The position numbers and the translations under genes are program-made. Shown here one piece after another: positions 23,237-33,734 of a stretch of DNA of 64,000 nt. Each line of letters starts with the position of its first letter. Within the stretch, counting starts at the first letter, position 1. The stretch spans positions 8,002,001 through 8,066,000 of the forward strand of contig NC_135054.1 in assembly GCF_051014685.1 (NCBI RefSeq), given 5' to 3'. The notes beneath the pieces are model-generated. The model was not told where the DNA came from and searched no databases. It was given only the letters and a program-made list of their open reading frames with translations. This DNA comes from Ptiloglossa arizonensis (taxonomy: Eukaryota; Arthropoda; Insecta; Hymenoptera; Colletidae).

Positions 23237-24500
23237 ATTAACTTGTATTAGTGTCTTTTACGTATACTCGGTTCACGTAAAGTATGTTACAAAAGAAATC
23301 CTATTTACTTTCGTGAGACAGACCGTACATCTCTCAAGTTCCAAAGGACCTGTAGAGTTCCGAACACTTCTAACCAAGAACGTTAGTTTCCCCCTTTGGT
23401 TAACCTAAATGTTATCCAAGAGCAGGGAATCTCCGGTGGAAAATATATTGAAAATTGAAAAAATGTCTCTTTTTCTTTCAACTCTTCTCTCTCGATTCCC
23501 CTCGAAAGTTGCCACGCAGGTAACAGAGGGTAACCGTGGCATATCGCGACCGAAATTCCAACCACGACGACCTTTAATCTCGGTCCAGGCGTAGGTCGAA
23601 GATAACCGTAGATAGGAAACGCGGCCGGGCGTAGTGCTTGGAGATTAAAATTCCACGAGGCGCTCGCGTCAACGGCCGTGTAAATGCGCTTTAATAATAA
23701 TGTAAACGCGTAACGAATGGGAGTTAACGCGCGGTCACTTTACCGTGAAACGAGGCGACGCGGCATTTCCAACGTCGGGGCGACGGTGGTCGTCGGGGAC
23801 GTGGCACACGGCCGCCACCATAACGGGACGAGGGCTAAAAGGGGGTGTGTGCGCGCGGTGGGGGGCGAGGGTGGGGGATGGGGGACAGGGGGCTTGTGCT
23901 CACGAAGGGTCGCGAACACGTGGACACTGGAAATCCGCCCCCAGAATTCCAGCTGCGTTTCACTCGCTGCGTCTGTCCGCGTACAAACGTACAAACCCGC
24001 GTGGTCGGGGTAATACGCATAATTGCATAAAATTACGGGGGGGTCGAAATTATCGGGCGGACGCTTTAAACGAGCGCCGATTACGACGCGGCCTTCCTCA
24101 CCTCGTGAAGTACCTACGAATAATTCCGCCCCGTGCCTCGAATACTCGCGGGGCCTTCCTTGTTTGCCGTGCTCGTATTTTCGACGGATCGTTCGGGGCG
24201 CGGGTTGTCGAGGTTTTCGATGGACGGCGGTGTTTGCTTTTTGCGTGGGGTGGGGGTGGGGGTGGACCGTGCACGATGGGAGTACGCTGCCAGCGCTGTC
24301 AGCCCCGATAAACGAGAGTGGAACGTTTCTTTCGCGATTTATTTATCAGATGTACGAATTAATTCCCGGCCTTTTTCAAATAAATTTATTATTTATTTAG
24401 AAATAACTCGATCACACCACGCAATTGTTCCTGGCTTGGTATCGTTTAAATAACGCGTGATAGCGTACCGCATTGTTGATTCGTTCATCGAACAGAACGC
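23237..24500. other. AT-rich then strongly GC-rich island with G-quadruplex motifs
   Basis: From about 23600 to 24310 the sequence is among the most GC- and CpG-rich in the window. Plus-strand G runs of 6, 3, 5, 5 and 5 at 23860-23892 with loops of one to three bases form a strong G-quadruplex motif. A second set (4, 5, 5 G) follows at 24247-24262. Open frames up to 188 residues exist on the plus strand, but they are G/R/T-rich in several frames at once, as GC-rich non-coding DNA often is. It may be an internal promoter or enhancer island; no transcript evidence is visible. Confidence 0.35.
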
Positions 24501-25852
24501 CATTTGTTAAAATTAGTCTAGGTGATCTTCACCCGAGGGACGATCGATTTAATACGTTTCTGATGATTATTCGCGCGGTGGTGTATTACATAGCAGTGTG
24601 TTTCTTATGCAAGTATTTACACAATATTCTCGTAGATAAATATGAAAATATAAACAGTACACCTGTTACAAGTTTTAAACACCGTTCTGAATAACTGTGT
24701 TATCTGGTTTTGTGTTTATTTCACTTTTGGAACACGACTACGTTATCTTATTTCGTGAAATGGAATTTTCAAAGTGATATTTTTTTAGTATTTTTAACTG
24801 CTCGAGAAAGAAACTGAATCGAAGCTCTTCTTTGGTAATTCGAGTATTTATCGTGTAATCTTCTTAAAGTGAACGATTTGTTTGCTGGTAATCATTGAAT
24901 ACGTGCAAACCGTACGATAAACTTTTATTTTATTTTTTACTTTCGCCTCAAACTTTCTCCGTAACCGTCTATTAATAAGGCTCGAAAATAATTAGCAAAC
25001 AATAGGTATAATTTCTAAAATATTCTCTATCCAGATATAATATATCTTGTCGATTTTATTATTTCGATGGTTGGCATTGTTATAATAAAAAGGTACAAAA
25101 TAGTTCGCACTGAATATCAAGGTATCAGAATTATTTACAAAAAATCCACGCGAACAATAACTATGTAGAGGAATTTCAATGTGACGTATTGTGTTCCACG
25201 AGCTCGTAAAGAACAAATTTGAATACGAAGAAGACATTTGACTTTATCGTCGAGCGCTTTAACGCGCCAACAAGTTAACACGAATTATTCATCTACGCGA
25301 CAGCAAACCACATAATGTGTATTGTGACAATCTCAAACGCGTCTCGGATTCTAATTGTCTCTACAGAAAGGGTTTTATCGGATTGTCGCGGGTATGCTTC
25401 AATTTAACCCATTAAGACCATCCGCATTCACTGTTGATTCCGTCAGCTATCAATACACAATGTCTGCTAATTCTCGTCAATGAGATTGAGATTCTACGTG
25501 TTTGCTGTGGATTTGTTCAAAAACACGTTATTCGTAGTATTAGACAATCTGTTATTGTTCGTTAGAATTAATTTAAAATAATAGCTATTTTATCGTAAGA
25601 ATATGAAACTGGCGTATAAGGTGCAAGAATAAAATTAGTTACACGATCAAGAAGAAAACTTTTATTATTTTCTTCAAATTATATAATTTTGACAAGTTTG
25701 AATAAACTTATTGCTAGTTTTAGTATCGATTAATAACGCGAGTTAGAAATTATTAAGACAATACCTAACGAGAGGAATTAAGGATCGAAACATTTATCTT
25801 TTGAACCATTTCAAGGAAATCGATTCCTGGTTTAAAAAACAAACATGCTATG
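24501..25852. other. AT-rich non-coding stretch, nothing recognised
   Basis: No gene or clear element. At 25394 TTAACCCATTAAGACC resembles the end of a TTAA-inserting element, but no matching opposite end was found. Confidence 0.4.
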
Positions 25853-26322
25853 TACAGGGTGTACGGTAACTAATGGTACGAACGGCAATATGGTCATTAC
25901 TCTAAGTGAGAAAATAAATCGAAAATATATAATAACGTTCTTTCATTCGAGCCCATGTTTTTGAGGAAAATGACGTTCAAGATTTAATGGGTCAGCGATT
26001 GAGTATTTATCTAATCTGTCTGCTCATTCCAGGCTATTTCTACTTGCATTGGTGTTTCTAAGCATCGACAATGATACAGTATTCCAACCGGATCAAAGAA
26101 AGGTAGTTAATTCTATACCATAATTAATGTTTAAGAACACCAACGTAAACAAAAATAATGCTGAGATAATCGAACTGTATTCGATCGTAACCGATGAATT
26201 TTCAAAACAGATTTCCTCGAAAACGAGATATCCTACGAAACAATTTTGTTTGATATTTTCAATGTATTCTTTTACATAGAATGACTATATTACTCGTATC
26301 ATCAGTTACCAGACGTCCTGTA
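25853..26322. mobile_element. Foldback MITE with TACAGG termini
   Basis: The left end reads TACAGGGTGTACGGTAACTA, and the right end on the other strand TACAGGACGTCTGGTAACTG, agreeing over about 28 bases and continuing with gaps for over 100 bases. The centre is also palindromic: TTGCATTGGTGTTTCTAAGC pairs with TTACGTTGGTGTTCTTAAAC on the other strand. The whole 470-base unit can therefore fold back on itself. It has no coding frame. TACAGGGTG ends are common on insect miniature elements. The superfamily and target duplication are not certain. Confidence 0.7.
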
Positions 26323-26439
26323 TATTACTCCAGTAGAAAAGTTCATTCAATGACGATATTTGATAATAACAATGAATGTCTATGCCAGTTCAAAGGCTTG
26401 TAACTGATACGTGGCGTTCAAAGGCTCTAATGATCCTGA

Positions 26440-26707
26440 GTGCTGTTCGTAATCTCCTAATGTGGTTGAGAACTAACGATATTCTATGTGCTGCTCGTAG
26501 GCTGTAGCGATTCACTGTATTCGAAATCTCAGGTTATTAAATGCGCTGTTCGTAGTCTGTAGAGATTCATGGTATTCGAAATCTCGAGTAATTCGCTTTG
26601 ACGTTCGTAGACTATAACAATTCACGGTATTTGAAATCTCGGATCATTCTGTTGCTATTCGGAAACTGTACAGGTATTTCGATTCTTTTTCATCGAACTT
26701 TAAGCTA
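26440..26707. repeat. 55-bp minisatellite
   Basis: Clear 55-base units start at 26488, 26543 and 26598, each running GCTG.TCGTAG.CTGTAG, then GATTCA.GGTATTCGAAATCTC and a variable tail. A partial unit follows at 26653 and a more divergent one precedes at 26440. No coding frame runs through the array. Confidence 0.75.
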
Positions 26708-26935
26708 ATCAAGTTCATGCTCCCTATCACTATCCATGAAGGAACATAATTATTCTTTCCAATAAATTTGTGTGGTCATTATTTCATAATAAATTTCTTC
26801 CAATAACAATTTCGTGTCAACATTCCATTAAATACGATGAGCTATCGGAAACGATAGCTTTTATTTTCCAGAGTTAAAATTGTTCTGGAAATTTTCATTT
26901 CGTGTTAGTAGAAATAAAACTTCGGTTTAAAAATT

Positions 26936-27428
26936 ATGGAGTCCTGAGTGAGTAAAAACGAACATCTCCGACAAGTTGCTTCAAGAGTTTAATCGTGGTT
27001 CCAAAACTACCGAAACCGTTTAAAACATTTTCAATGTCTAGGGTGAAGAATATCTTGCTGCGAGAACAACACAGAAATAGTTTGCAAAATTTAAGGAGGG
27101 CAGTTTTTTTTTCAAAATGCTTTGAACGGAATTTCTCAAAGAATAAATTTAAAAAATTATCTGTGAATTAGAGAATCATAGAATATAGAATATAGAATAT
27201 AGAATATAGAATATAGAATATAGAATATAGAATATAGAATATAGAATATAGAATATAAAATATAGAATATAGAATATAGAATATAGAATATAGAGTATAG
27301 AGTAAAAAATTGCCAGTGTGCCGTAAAAAATGATGGAGAATATAATAGATAGAATGTCATTAAATATTTTTGGCAAAATAAAAGTTCTATATTCGTCAGA
27401 AACTGCACGAACTTATTGGACAACCTAA
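26936..27428 (+). pseudogene. Broken mariner transposase relic with 3' terminal repeat
   Basis: From ATG at 26936 the plus strand reads, with stops and one frameshift, as a mariner transposase N-terminus: NEHLRQV, then LLQEFNRGSKTTETV, NIFNV, GEEYLAARTTQK and FAKFKEGSF, matching the family's EHIRH-LLFEF-RG and the following helix-turn-helix. Coding similarity ends near 27110; the catalytic core is gone. The element's 3' end survives: 27355-27428 ends GAACTTATTGGACAACC then TAATA, i.e. a terminal repeat reading GGTTGTCCAATAAGTTCGTG inward on the other strand. Between them a heptamer satellite has expanded. No 5' terminal repeat was found. Confidence 0.8.
27177..27304. repeat. Heptamer satellite (ATAGAAT)n inside the mariner relic
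   Basis: About 18 tandem copies of a seven-base unit, with rare changes such as ATAAAAT and ATAGAGT near the end. On the minus strand it produces a periodic I-Y-F-L-S frame, which is an artefact. It lies between the transposase remnant and the 3' terminal repeat. Confidence 0.9.
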
Positions 27429-30002
27429 TACATAAGAATGTGTTGAGATTGATGAAAATTGGGGCAATTTCCTCGTTATGTAACGTCTACAAGATCGAAT
27501 GGTATTGTCCTGCAAAAATGTCACGAAGAGACGTTGCAGAGAAAGCTCTTTGTTCGAGACAACCGTCCTGTGACAATGCTATAATTCTTTTCGCCGTATG
27601 TGGCCTACGATGCGTCAAGTGCTGTTGAGAAAAATACGGCTCGATCATTTCCCAGAGAGAGTTAATCGATATTTTCCAGTCGTATCGAAGTTCTTGAAAA
27701 TAATGACCAACTCCGAATGCTCCGATAACGATTTAAAAAAAAAAAAACAGTTCTCATCGAAAACTCAGCCACGTGGCCTATTACAGTCGATGTACTAAGT
27801 TGCTTCGTTCCTATAAACAAACTGTCACTGTTTTTATAAAAAAGGCACAGAAAAGATTTTTAGAAAATATATCGTTTAAGGTTATCACGGGTTGTTTTCA
27901 AGCATCAAATCTGCTAAATATGTACACTAATTCGAAGGAAAGATTCTCTGTAATCTGTTCGTAGAATAAATAGTCTTAAAGTTGAGTAATGAAATTTTTC
28001 AATTATTTAGTATTCCACTGTGACTTCGATAATAAGTTCAATCGAACATTTTCAACGAGCGACGCAACTTTTTCCATAAACACGCATCGAGGGGATGTAT
28101 TGAAAATTTACAAAATTATTAAAATAACTGGTCGTAATTCTATAAGTGTAATTAATTTTACCTCGAATTTAATATCGCGCGTTGTATCTTTAACTGGTCG
28201 CGACGTACACGAGGCAGGTAGATTTTTAGCGAAATTCCGGTTGCTCGTTAAGCGTATCGCAACGGGCGAATTTACAATAATTTGCTATTAATGAAATTAC
28301 TCGGTGTGCACCGATTGTTTGTCCTCTTGTTACACGGCAATCCGCGTTGGACTAATTGTAGAGAAAAGCAAGCAAACGAGACCAGCGTGAACTTTCAAAT
28401 AACCACCGGAAGTTCGCCAACAGAGTTTCGTGTTCGTTGCAAATAAACATTATCAATACATCAACAAAAGAGCATCGATTGTGAAACCAACGGAATCTTC
28501 TTTCTGGTTAATAGGAAAAATCTGCCAGCAAGTTTCTCAGCTAAACGAAAGATACGATTCGAAAGGTACCCATCGAATATTTAATTGCACAATTATTTCG
28601 AAAGTACTATTTAGAGATTCGTTACAGTGATTGAGAAAATAACAAGAACTAATCATAAAATCATTTTAAGCTTCATTGCATTTATGAAAAGTTCACCAGC
28701 ATATTCATTGTCCGGGTTTTCTTCGGCATAATTAGGTACACGAAAAACCTGAAATAATTTGAATTAGATTCTTTTTTCTGTGACTGCAATTATTTTTATA
28801 CGAAAAACTATGACATGCCAATACCATCGATCAGTATTTTATAATAACACGTTGAATTTCACTGGTGCCCCAAACTTAAAACACTTTTTTAAAACGTTTA
28901 CAAGAATCGTAATGCTATAAAATTATAAATACACCGCAATCCTATTGAAAATTTCTACTTTTCACTCTACAATTTGAACAAATATTTTACGGACTATAAT
29001 TTCTTCACAAGCTGCCAAGATCCATAGGATATCGTATAGACTTCTTATCTAACTTCTTACAACGCACACACACTTACACAAAACTGTTCTCAATCCTTTT
29101 TTGGCTGCCACGAATAAATGTGTGCGAGAATGTATGTACGTCAGGACCATATGGTGCACGAAGCCCAGCTCTGATCATAGTTCTAAAATACCGAAGCATG
29201 TTTAAACTTTAAATTAGTTACACGAAAATCAGCCCTGGACGTTGGGACAAAAAACTGATCAAAGTCTTCGCACACGAGGGATTAAAATCAATAACTCTTG
29301 TTCACACCGCTGTACGTATTAATAAGTTTCGTTAAAAATATAAACAGTCCTGATAACAAACTCCATCCTTCTCCTATATTCCGAATAATGCCTTCAGCTC
29401 AAATTGCACATCAAACAGTCACTTTACAGGGGTGAAAGGGTTGAAGTTTCGATCTCCAAAAACGGGTGTTCTGTTTGTTCACGTATCAACTCGTATCGAA
29501 ATGATCTTAGCCATAATTAATTTTTTTTGAAATTATGGTATGTCATTATTAAACTGCAGCATCTTTGCACTCTGTTCACGATAATGTTCATGATTATTTC
29601 TTCTTTTTAATTGTCAGTATACGAGCTAGACGACAGCACTGACATAGTGAAATATGGCAACAAAACAACGTAGTGCCATTATGTAGTAAACACTCTGTAT
29701 TTCGACGGTAGCTAATATTTTCCCAATAGTTCCCTTGGCCAACAATAGTTCTTTGATGTGGGTCTTCGATCTTGTTTCGATTAGTTGACACACCACTTGC
29801 GAGCACAACCAATTTCACGATAGATGACATTAACGCAAAGTTTCCACGGTATTCGAATTGCATATTCTAATTTATGGCCGTCGCGAATCGTTGAATTTTA
29901 AGCGTTAGCGAGTAATCGTCTATTAATCGCTAAAAAAAAATAATTTCCTAAGCGATGACAAACGCGTTCGAATAAGAATTCGAATCGCAACATCTTAGAT
30001 TT
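27429..30002. other. AT-rich non-coding stretch
   Basis: No gene is recognised. An A13 run at 27736 follows about 300 bases of less AT-rich sequence; this could be the tail of a retroposed copy, but no source is recognised. A reversed ACCCCT-type repeat unit (GGGGTGAAAGGGTTGAAGTTT) lies near 29429. Frames up to 100 residues (27989-28291) show no motif. Confidence 0.35.
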
Positions 30003-30954
30003 CTGTACCCTAACTGCACGATATACAGACACTGCTTCTATAAACTGAAAAACAACTGAAAATACAGTAGAAAAGGAGAATCTTCGACTCGCATAACTTA
30101 CACAGACAGAACGTCACTATTGGCTAAATTGGGTGTAGACATCCATCGTGTAACGAGGAACACGAACAAAATAAAATACAATAAAGTGAAATGCAACGAT
30201 AAAGTTTGCGAATGCATCTCGCAAGAATGATCCCCTAGGGAAGGGGAATCGTCCACTAGAATCACTTGTGACACGATAGCTACAGTACCTTACGCAGATA
30301 CATTGTCACTATTGGCTAAATTGATATGCATTCGGGATGCAATACGCTGTTACTATTGGCTAAATTGAGCAAGTGTAAATCCCCGCTTGACGAGAAACGC
30401 AAACGTAGTAAAACGTGACAAACAGAGACGTAAAACGTGTTTGACAAAGGATGATTGCCAGTTTGGAAATTCAAAAAAATTCTAAAACTTTGGGGAGGCG
30501 GGAGGTATCTAGGACATATTGTTGTATGTATTACGCAATTTTCTTTTGCTGCTCAAATTTACTTTAACGATTAAAAATTGATCTTCGAATATTACCCTTA
30601 AATATGGTCAATTTCTACCCTTCAAAATAAATTTGAGCAAAGAAAAATTGCGCGATACAGATCTGCATATGCCCTACATATCCATAATATTTCAGAATAT
30701 TTTGAATTTCCAAATTGGGGATCATCCCTTGCGAGATGCATTCGCAAATATTACCGTTGCATCTCACTTTGTTGCGTTTAGTCTCGTTCGCGTTCCTCGT
30801 TGCACGGTGAATGTCTACACCTGCCCAATTTAGCCAATAGTAACATTGTGTTTGCATAAATGATGCGAGTGAACGATGCTCCTTTACACTGTATTTTCAG
30901 CTGCCTTGCAGCTTGTAGGAGCACAGCCTAAATCTCGCGCGACTATGATACCAG
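30003..30954. mobile_element. Long inverted-repeat (foldback) element with internal duplication
   Basis: The right arm (about 30620-30954), read on the other strand, matches the left side almost throughout. Outer match: 30003-30115, with shared CTGAAAATACAG and ACTCGCAT. Inner match: about 30351-30560, with shared TTTGGAAATTCAAAA and CGCAATTTT.TTTG.CTCAAATTTA. The word ACTATTGGCTAAATTG occurs three times on plus (30115, 30307, 30351) and once reversed (30834). The unit after it is duplicated at 30115-30240, making the left arm about 230 bases longer than the right. A loop of about 60 bases lies near 30560-30620. No transposase frame is present, and the family is not recognised. Confidence 0.75.
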
Positions 30955-31024
30955 AGTAACAGCTGCACAACTGCATGCAAATCGAGAGGCAAGTCAAGCA
31001 CGAAAAAAAGAACATATAGATGAA

Positions 31025-31425
31025 ACATATTAATGCAACGATGAAACTTTTGCTATAGTGTTTGTGCGAATTTCAATAGAATTGCTTCAAATTTGACACG
31101 GTTGGTAGACTATTCGACAATCCGCCACGAACATGAATTAGAATATGCAGTTCGAGTACCGTGCAAAAGCCGTGTTGATTTAACTTATCGTGAAATTCGT
31201 TGCTTTCGCATGCAATGCTTTGTGAGATTAAAACCAAACACGTTATAATTTGGATTATATTTGCGTATTTAACGAATGATAATAACTGTTCCGTATCACT
31301 TATTAAATAAGTAAATACAATTCGAGTCTCTGGTTTCAATTCAACCAGAAAAATGTCGCGGGTACGTTGGTAAATGTTACATTACGAAAAAAAGCATAAA
31401 AATAAAGAAGTTCCATCGTTGCATT
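31025..31425. repeat. Weak inverted repeat, possible miniature element
   Basis: ATATTAATGCAACGATGAAAC at the left pairs with ATATCAATGCAACGATGGAAC on the other strand at 31396-31420. Similarity beyond about 30 bases is patchy. The word TGCAACGAT.AA also appears inside the neighbouring foldback element at 30003-30954, so the two may share an origin. No coding frame is recognised. Confidence 0.35.
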
Positions 31426-31509
31426 GATATTGTCTCTATTGTAATTTTGGGTTATGGGTAACGAACAAACTCTTCTTTTGTTTAATAAACATCGCGTGTC
31501 CGTGGAACA

Positions 31510-31542
31510 GAATCTTCTGGAACATTCTAGAAAATTCTAGAA
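31510..31542. promoter_or_regulatory. Seven-unit canonical heat-shock element
   Basis: Alternating GAA and TTC triplets, each separated by exactly two bases, run without a break: GAA 31510, TTC 31515, GAA 31520, TTC 31525, GAA 31530, TTC 31535, GAA 31540. This is the textbook inverted array of five-base units bound by heat-shock factor trimers; three units suffice for binding. No coding heat-shock gene is visible nearby, so it could drive an unannotated RNA, act as an intronic enhancer, or have arrived with a mobile element (the inverted repeat at 31025-31425 ends 85 bases upstream). The motif is certain; its use is not. Confidence 0.65.
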
Positions 31543-33525
31543 AGACATTCTACATATACACACGCATACATACATACATACGTTCGTATATTCATATACA
31601 TACACATGGCTACGAGAGATGATTTTCGTTGTATCGTCATCAGACGATATTGGAAATTCAACGATATTCGCCCTTAAATCGAGTTACATTGTCCAATGGT
31701 AGAGCTTCGAGATGTGTCAAGGGCAGTGCCCCTCAGTGGTGGGGATGAACGACTAGCAGTTACGTCGTGCATCGTTTCTTACAGTTATCCAATTTTTCCC
31801 GTATATCGGTCGAGTATACCGCGAACGAGAGTATCGCGTCACGCGAGTACAACTCGTGTTTCGTTCTCGCCGCGAGTTTCTACACTCGCGTGAAACGCGT
31901 GAAATAACAATTTGCCATCTGACGATATGGAATTTCCTGCAGTTCCAAGAATTAATATCGAATCTCTGACGACAATCTCGTTACGCGTTCGAAGGGTGGC
32001 GTACGGATCTCCAACGGAAGGAAACTCACCGCCGTTGAAAAGGAGGGACGTGCGATCGATTCGAAGGAAGAGAGAGAGAAATGGGTGGGAAAAGTCGCGA
32101 TATTGCCAATTTCGCTATCACGCTTTCATTTCGGGCGCCACCCTGCGCTAACATCGTGAGCATCGAATTTTCACTTCGTGCCCGGCACCCAGCCGGAAGG
32201 AGGGAGAGGGTAGCTGCAAGGGTGGTGGTGGGGGGGGGGGGGGTTGTGAAACGAATTTTCTTGCTATCATCGCCTCTGCTTGCTACGCGTTCTCAAATGC
32301 GTTATGTTATGGTAACCGCGCGTGAGACGTTTCCCCTGGATTTGCGTCTCAACGTATGCTCGACTCGGGAGAATTATGGAAAAATCCTGACCTGTTTGAT
32401 AACGGCTTCCCACGCGTCTGGATAAACGTGAATCGGTGATATATATGTTTACGATCGTAGATCCGAGACGAGATAGATGGAATTTATCCTTGTTACGGTG
32501 CGAGACACTGCGACTTAAAGATTTCGCGCGATTACATTCAAACGATTATTAATTTCACGGACGACTGTATTATATTTGTTTATACGTTTCTTTCGAATTT
32601 AACATTGTCAACGATAATCCTGCAGTATTCACAATACGGTGATATGTTACCATGGCAGTATTTACAATTCGCGGTAAGATGATTATTTAAATGCGTTCCG
32701 AACGAGGTGATTTGTTAGAAAGAACGAACTCGAAATTTTAATCGTATTACGTGAAAATATCTGCCCTCGATAAAATATTGCAAGTCCGGCCGTACAGTGT
32801 GGCACATTGTGTGCAAATAATGCATGGAATAATAAATAGTTACATAACAAATAATTCGGCGTAGGCTGACCATAATTAAGTAAAATTGGGACAAATATAG
32901 CAACCAGTATATTTTACGAGCAAATGAGCAAACGGGAATATTCCAGATAAATGCGCGATAACATAATTCACAACATAAATACGCGAGAATAAATTACAAA
33001 ATTGGAGATGCGTTTGTGTAAATTTTAATGTTACAAATACAACGGTGATCGAGAAAGATTGCGGTTTTCAATAAAACTGTGAATGCCACGGGCATCGTAA
33101 ATAGAAATTCATGGTTTGGTATAATTCGTCGATTTGTTTTTACGCGTGCATTAGTAACCGAGTAATTAATAGTTCTGCGGTAACTTTCGATTTAATAACA
33201 TTCTACAGAAACGTATTTGAATATTAACACACAAACTGATAAAGAACCCATTAAGTCCCTTTGTGACGTCCCTTTAACGTGAAAAGGATTGGAGAATAAG
33301 TTTAAACTATATTATTCCATTCACTGCAATTGTTCGTTCACGATACCTACACCGAGGCTGGCGCACTATTGCTCTATCTCGCTCACTCTCGTAGAATTCC
33401 TTTCACTTTTCTCATCAGTGGATACACGCAGCACCGAGTCATTGATTGCAATCAAAATCATTACCGACACCGCTTATAAATCCACCGATGGTCTCGAATT
33501 TATCGCATCAAAGCGAACTGTATAA
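31543..33525. other. CATA-rich run, CpG-rich island and AT-rich tail
   Basis: Just after the heat-shock element comes a run of CATA and ACATA words (31555-31610). The part from 31690 to 32430 is CpG-rich, with several overlapping plus-strand frames of 65-114 residues, none recognised. It starts with a CCAAT word at 31693 and contains a GGT/G14 run at 32222-32245. From 32430 on the sequence is AT-rich and featureless. Confidence 0.35.
32222..32245. repeat. GGT repeats followed by a 14-G run
   Basis: GGTGGTGGT leads into an unbroken run of about 14 G. Such runs are unstable in copying and sequencing, so length here may be an assembly estimate. Confidence 0.7.
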
Positions 33526-33527
33526 TA

Positions 33528-33734
33528 GGTTGCTCGATAAGTTTCGTCGTTAAGAAACGAAGCTACTAGGTTCGTCGTTTTATTTTTCTAAAGATGGTAC
33601 TACCGTTTGACGAACATGTGTAAAGTTTCGTGTAGATCCGTCGACTCATTCGTATATTTACAGCTGTTCAAAGTTCAAGTGTCATAGTATTTCTTTACAA
33701 TATAAAAGACGACAAAACTTACTTAACGACCCAG
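33528..33734 (-). mobile_element. Mariner-type MITE, copy 2 of a two-copy family
   Basis: The left end reads GGTTGCTCGATAAGTTTCGT after TA. The right end, read on the other strand, has GGGTCGTTAAGTAAGTTTTG preceded by CT and a TA. The interior matches the copy at 15421-15620 in reverse orientation, including TTCGTCGTTTTATTTTTCTA and CAGCTGTTCAAAGTTCAAGT. It adds a short segment (GTTTGACGAACATG-type words) that is degenerate in the other copy. No transposase frame. Confidence 0.8.

Noticed and set aside
23745..24400. Plus-strand frames up to 188 residues in the GC-rich island
   Set aside because: Several frames on both strands are open over the same G-rich bases, as expected from few AT-rich stop codons; no recognised domain.
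25392..25420. TTAACCCATTAAGACC, like the end of a TTAA-inserting element
   Set aside because: No matching inverted end was found within about 1 kb downstream.
27157..27423. Periodic YSIFYIL minus-strand frame of 88 residues
   Set aside because: It is the translation of the ATAGAAT heptamer satellite, three heptamers per seven residues.
27728..27745. A13 run as the tail of a processed pseudogene or SINE
   Set aside because: The 300 bases before it match no gene or RNA polymerase III promoter I recognise, and no target duplication is visible.
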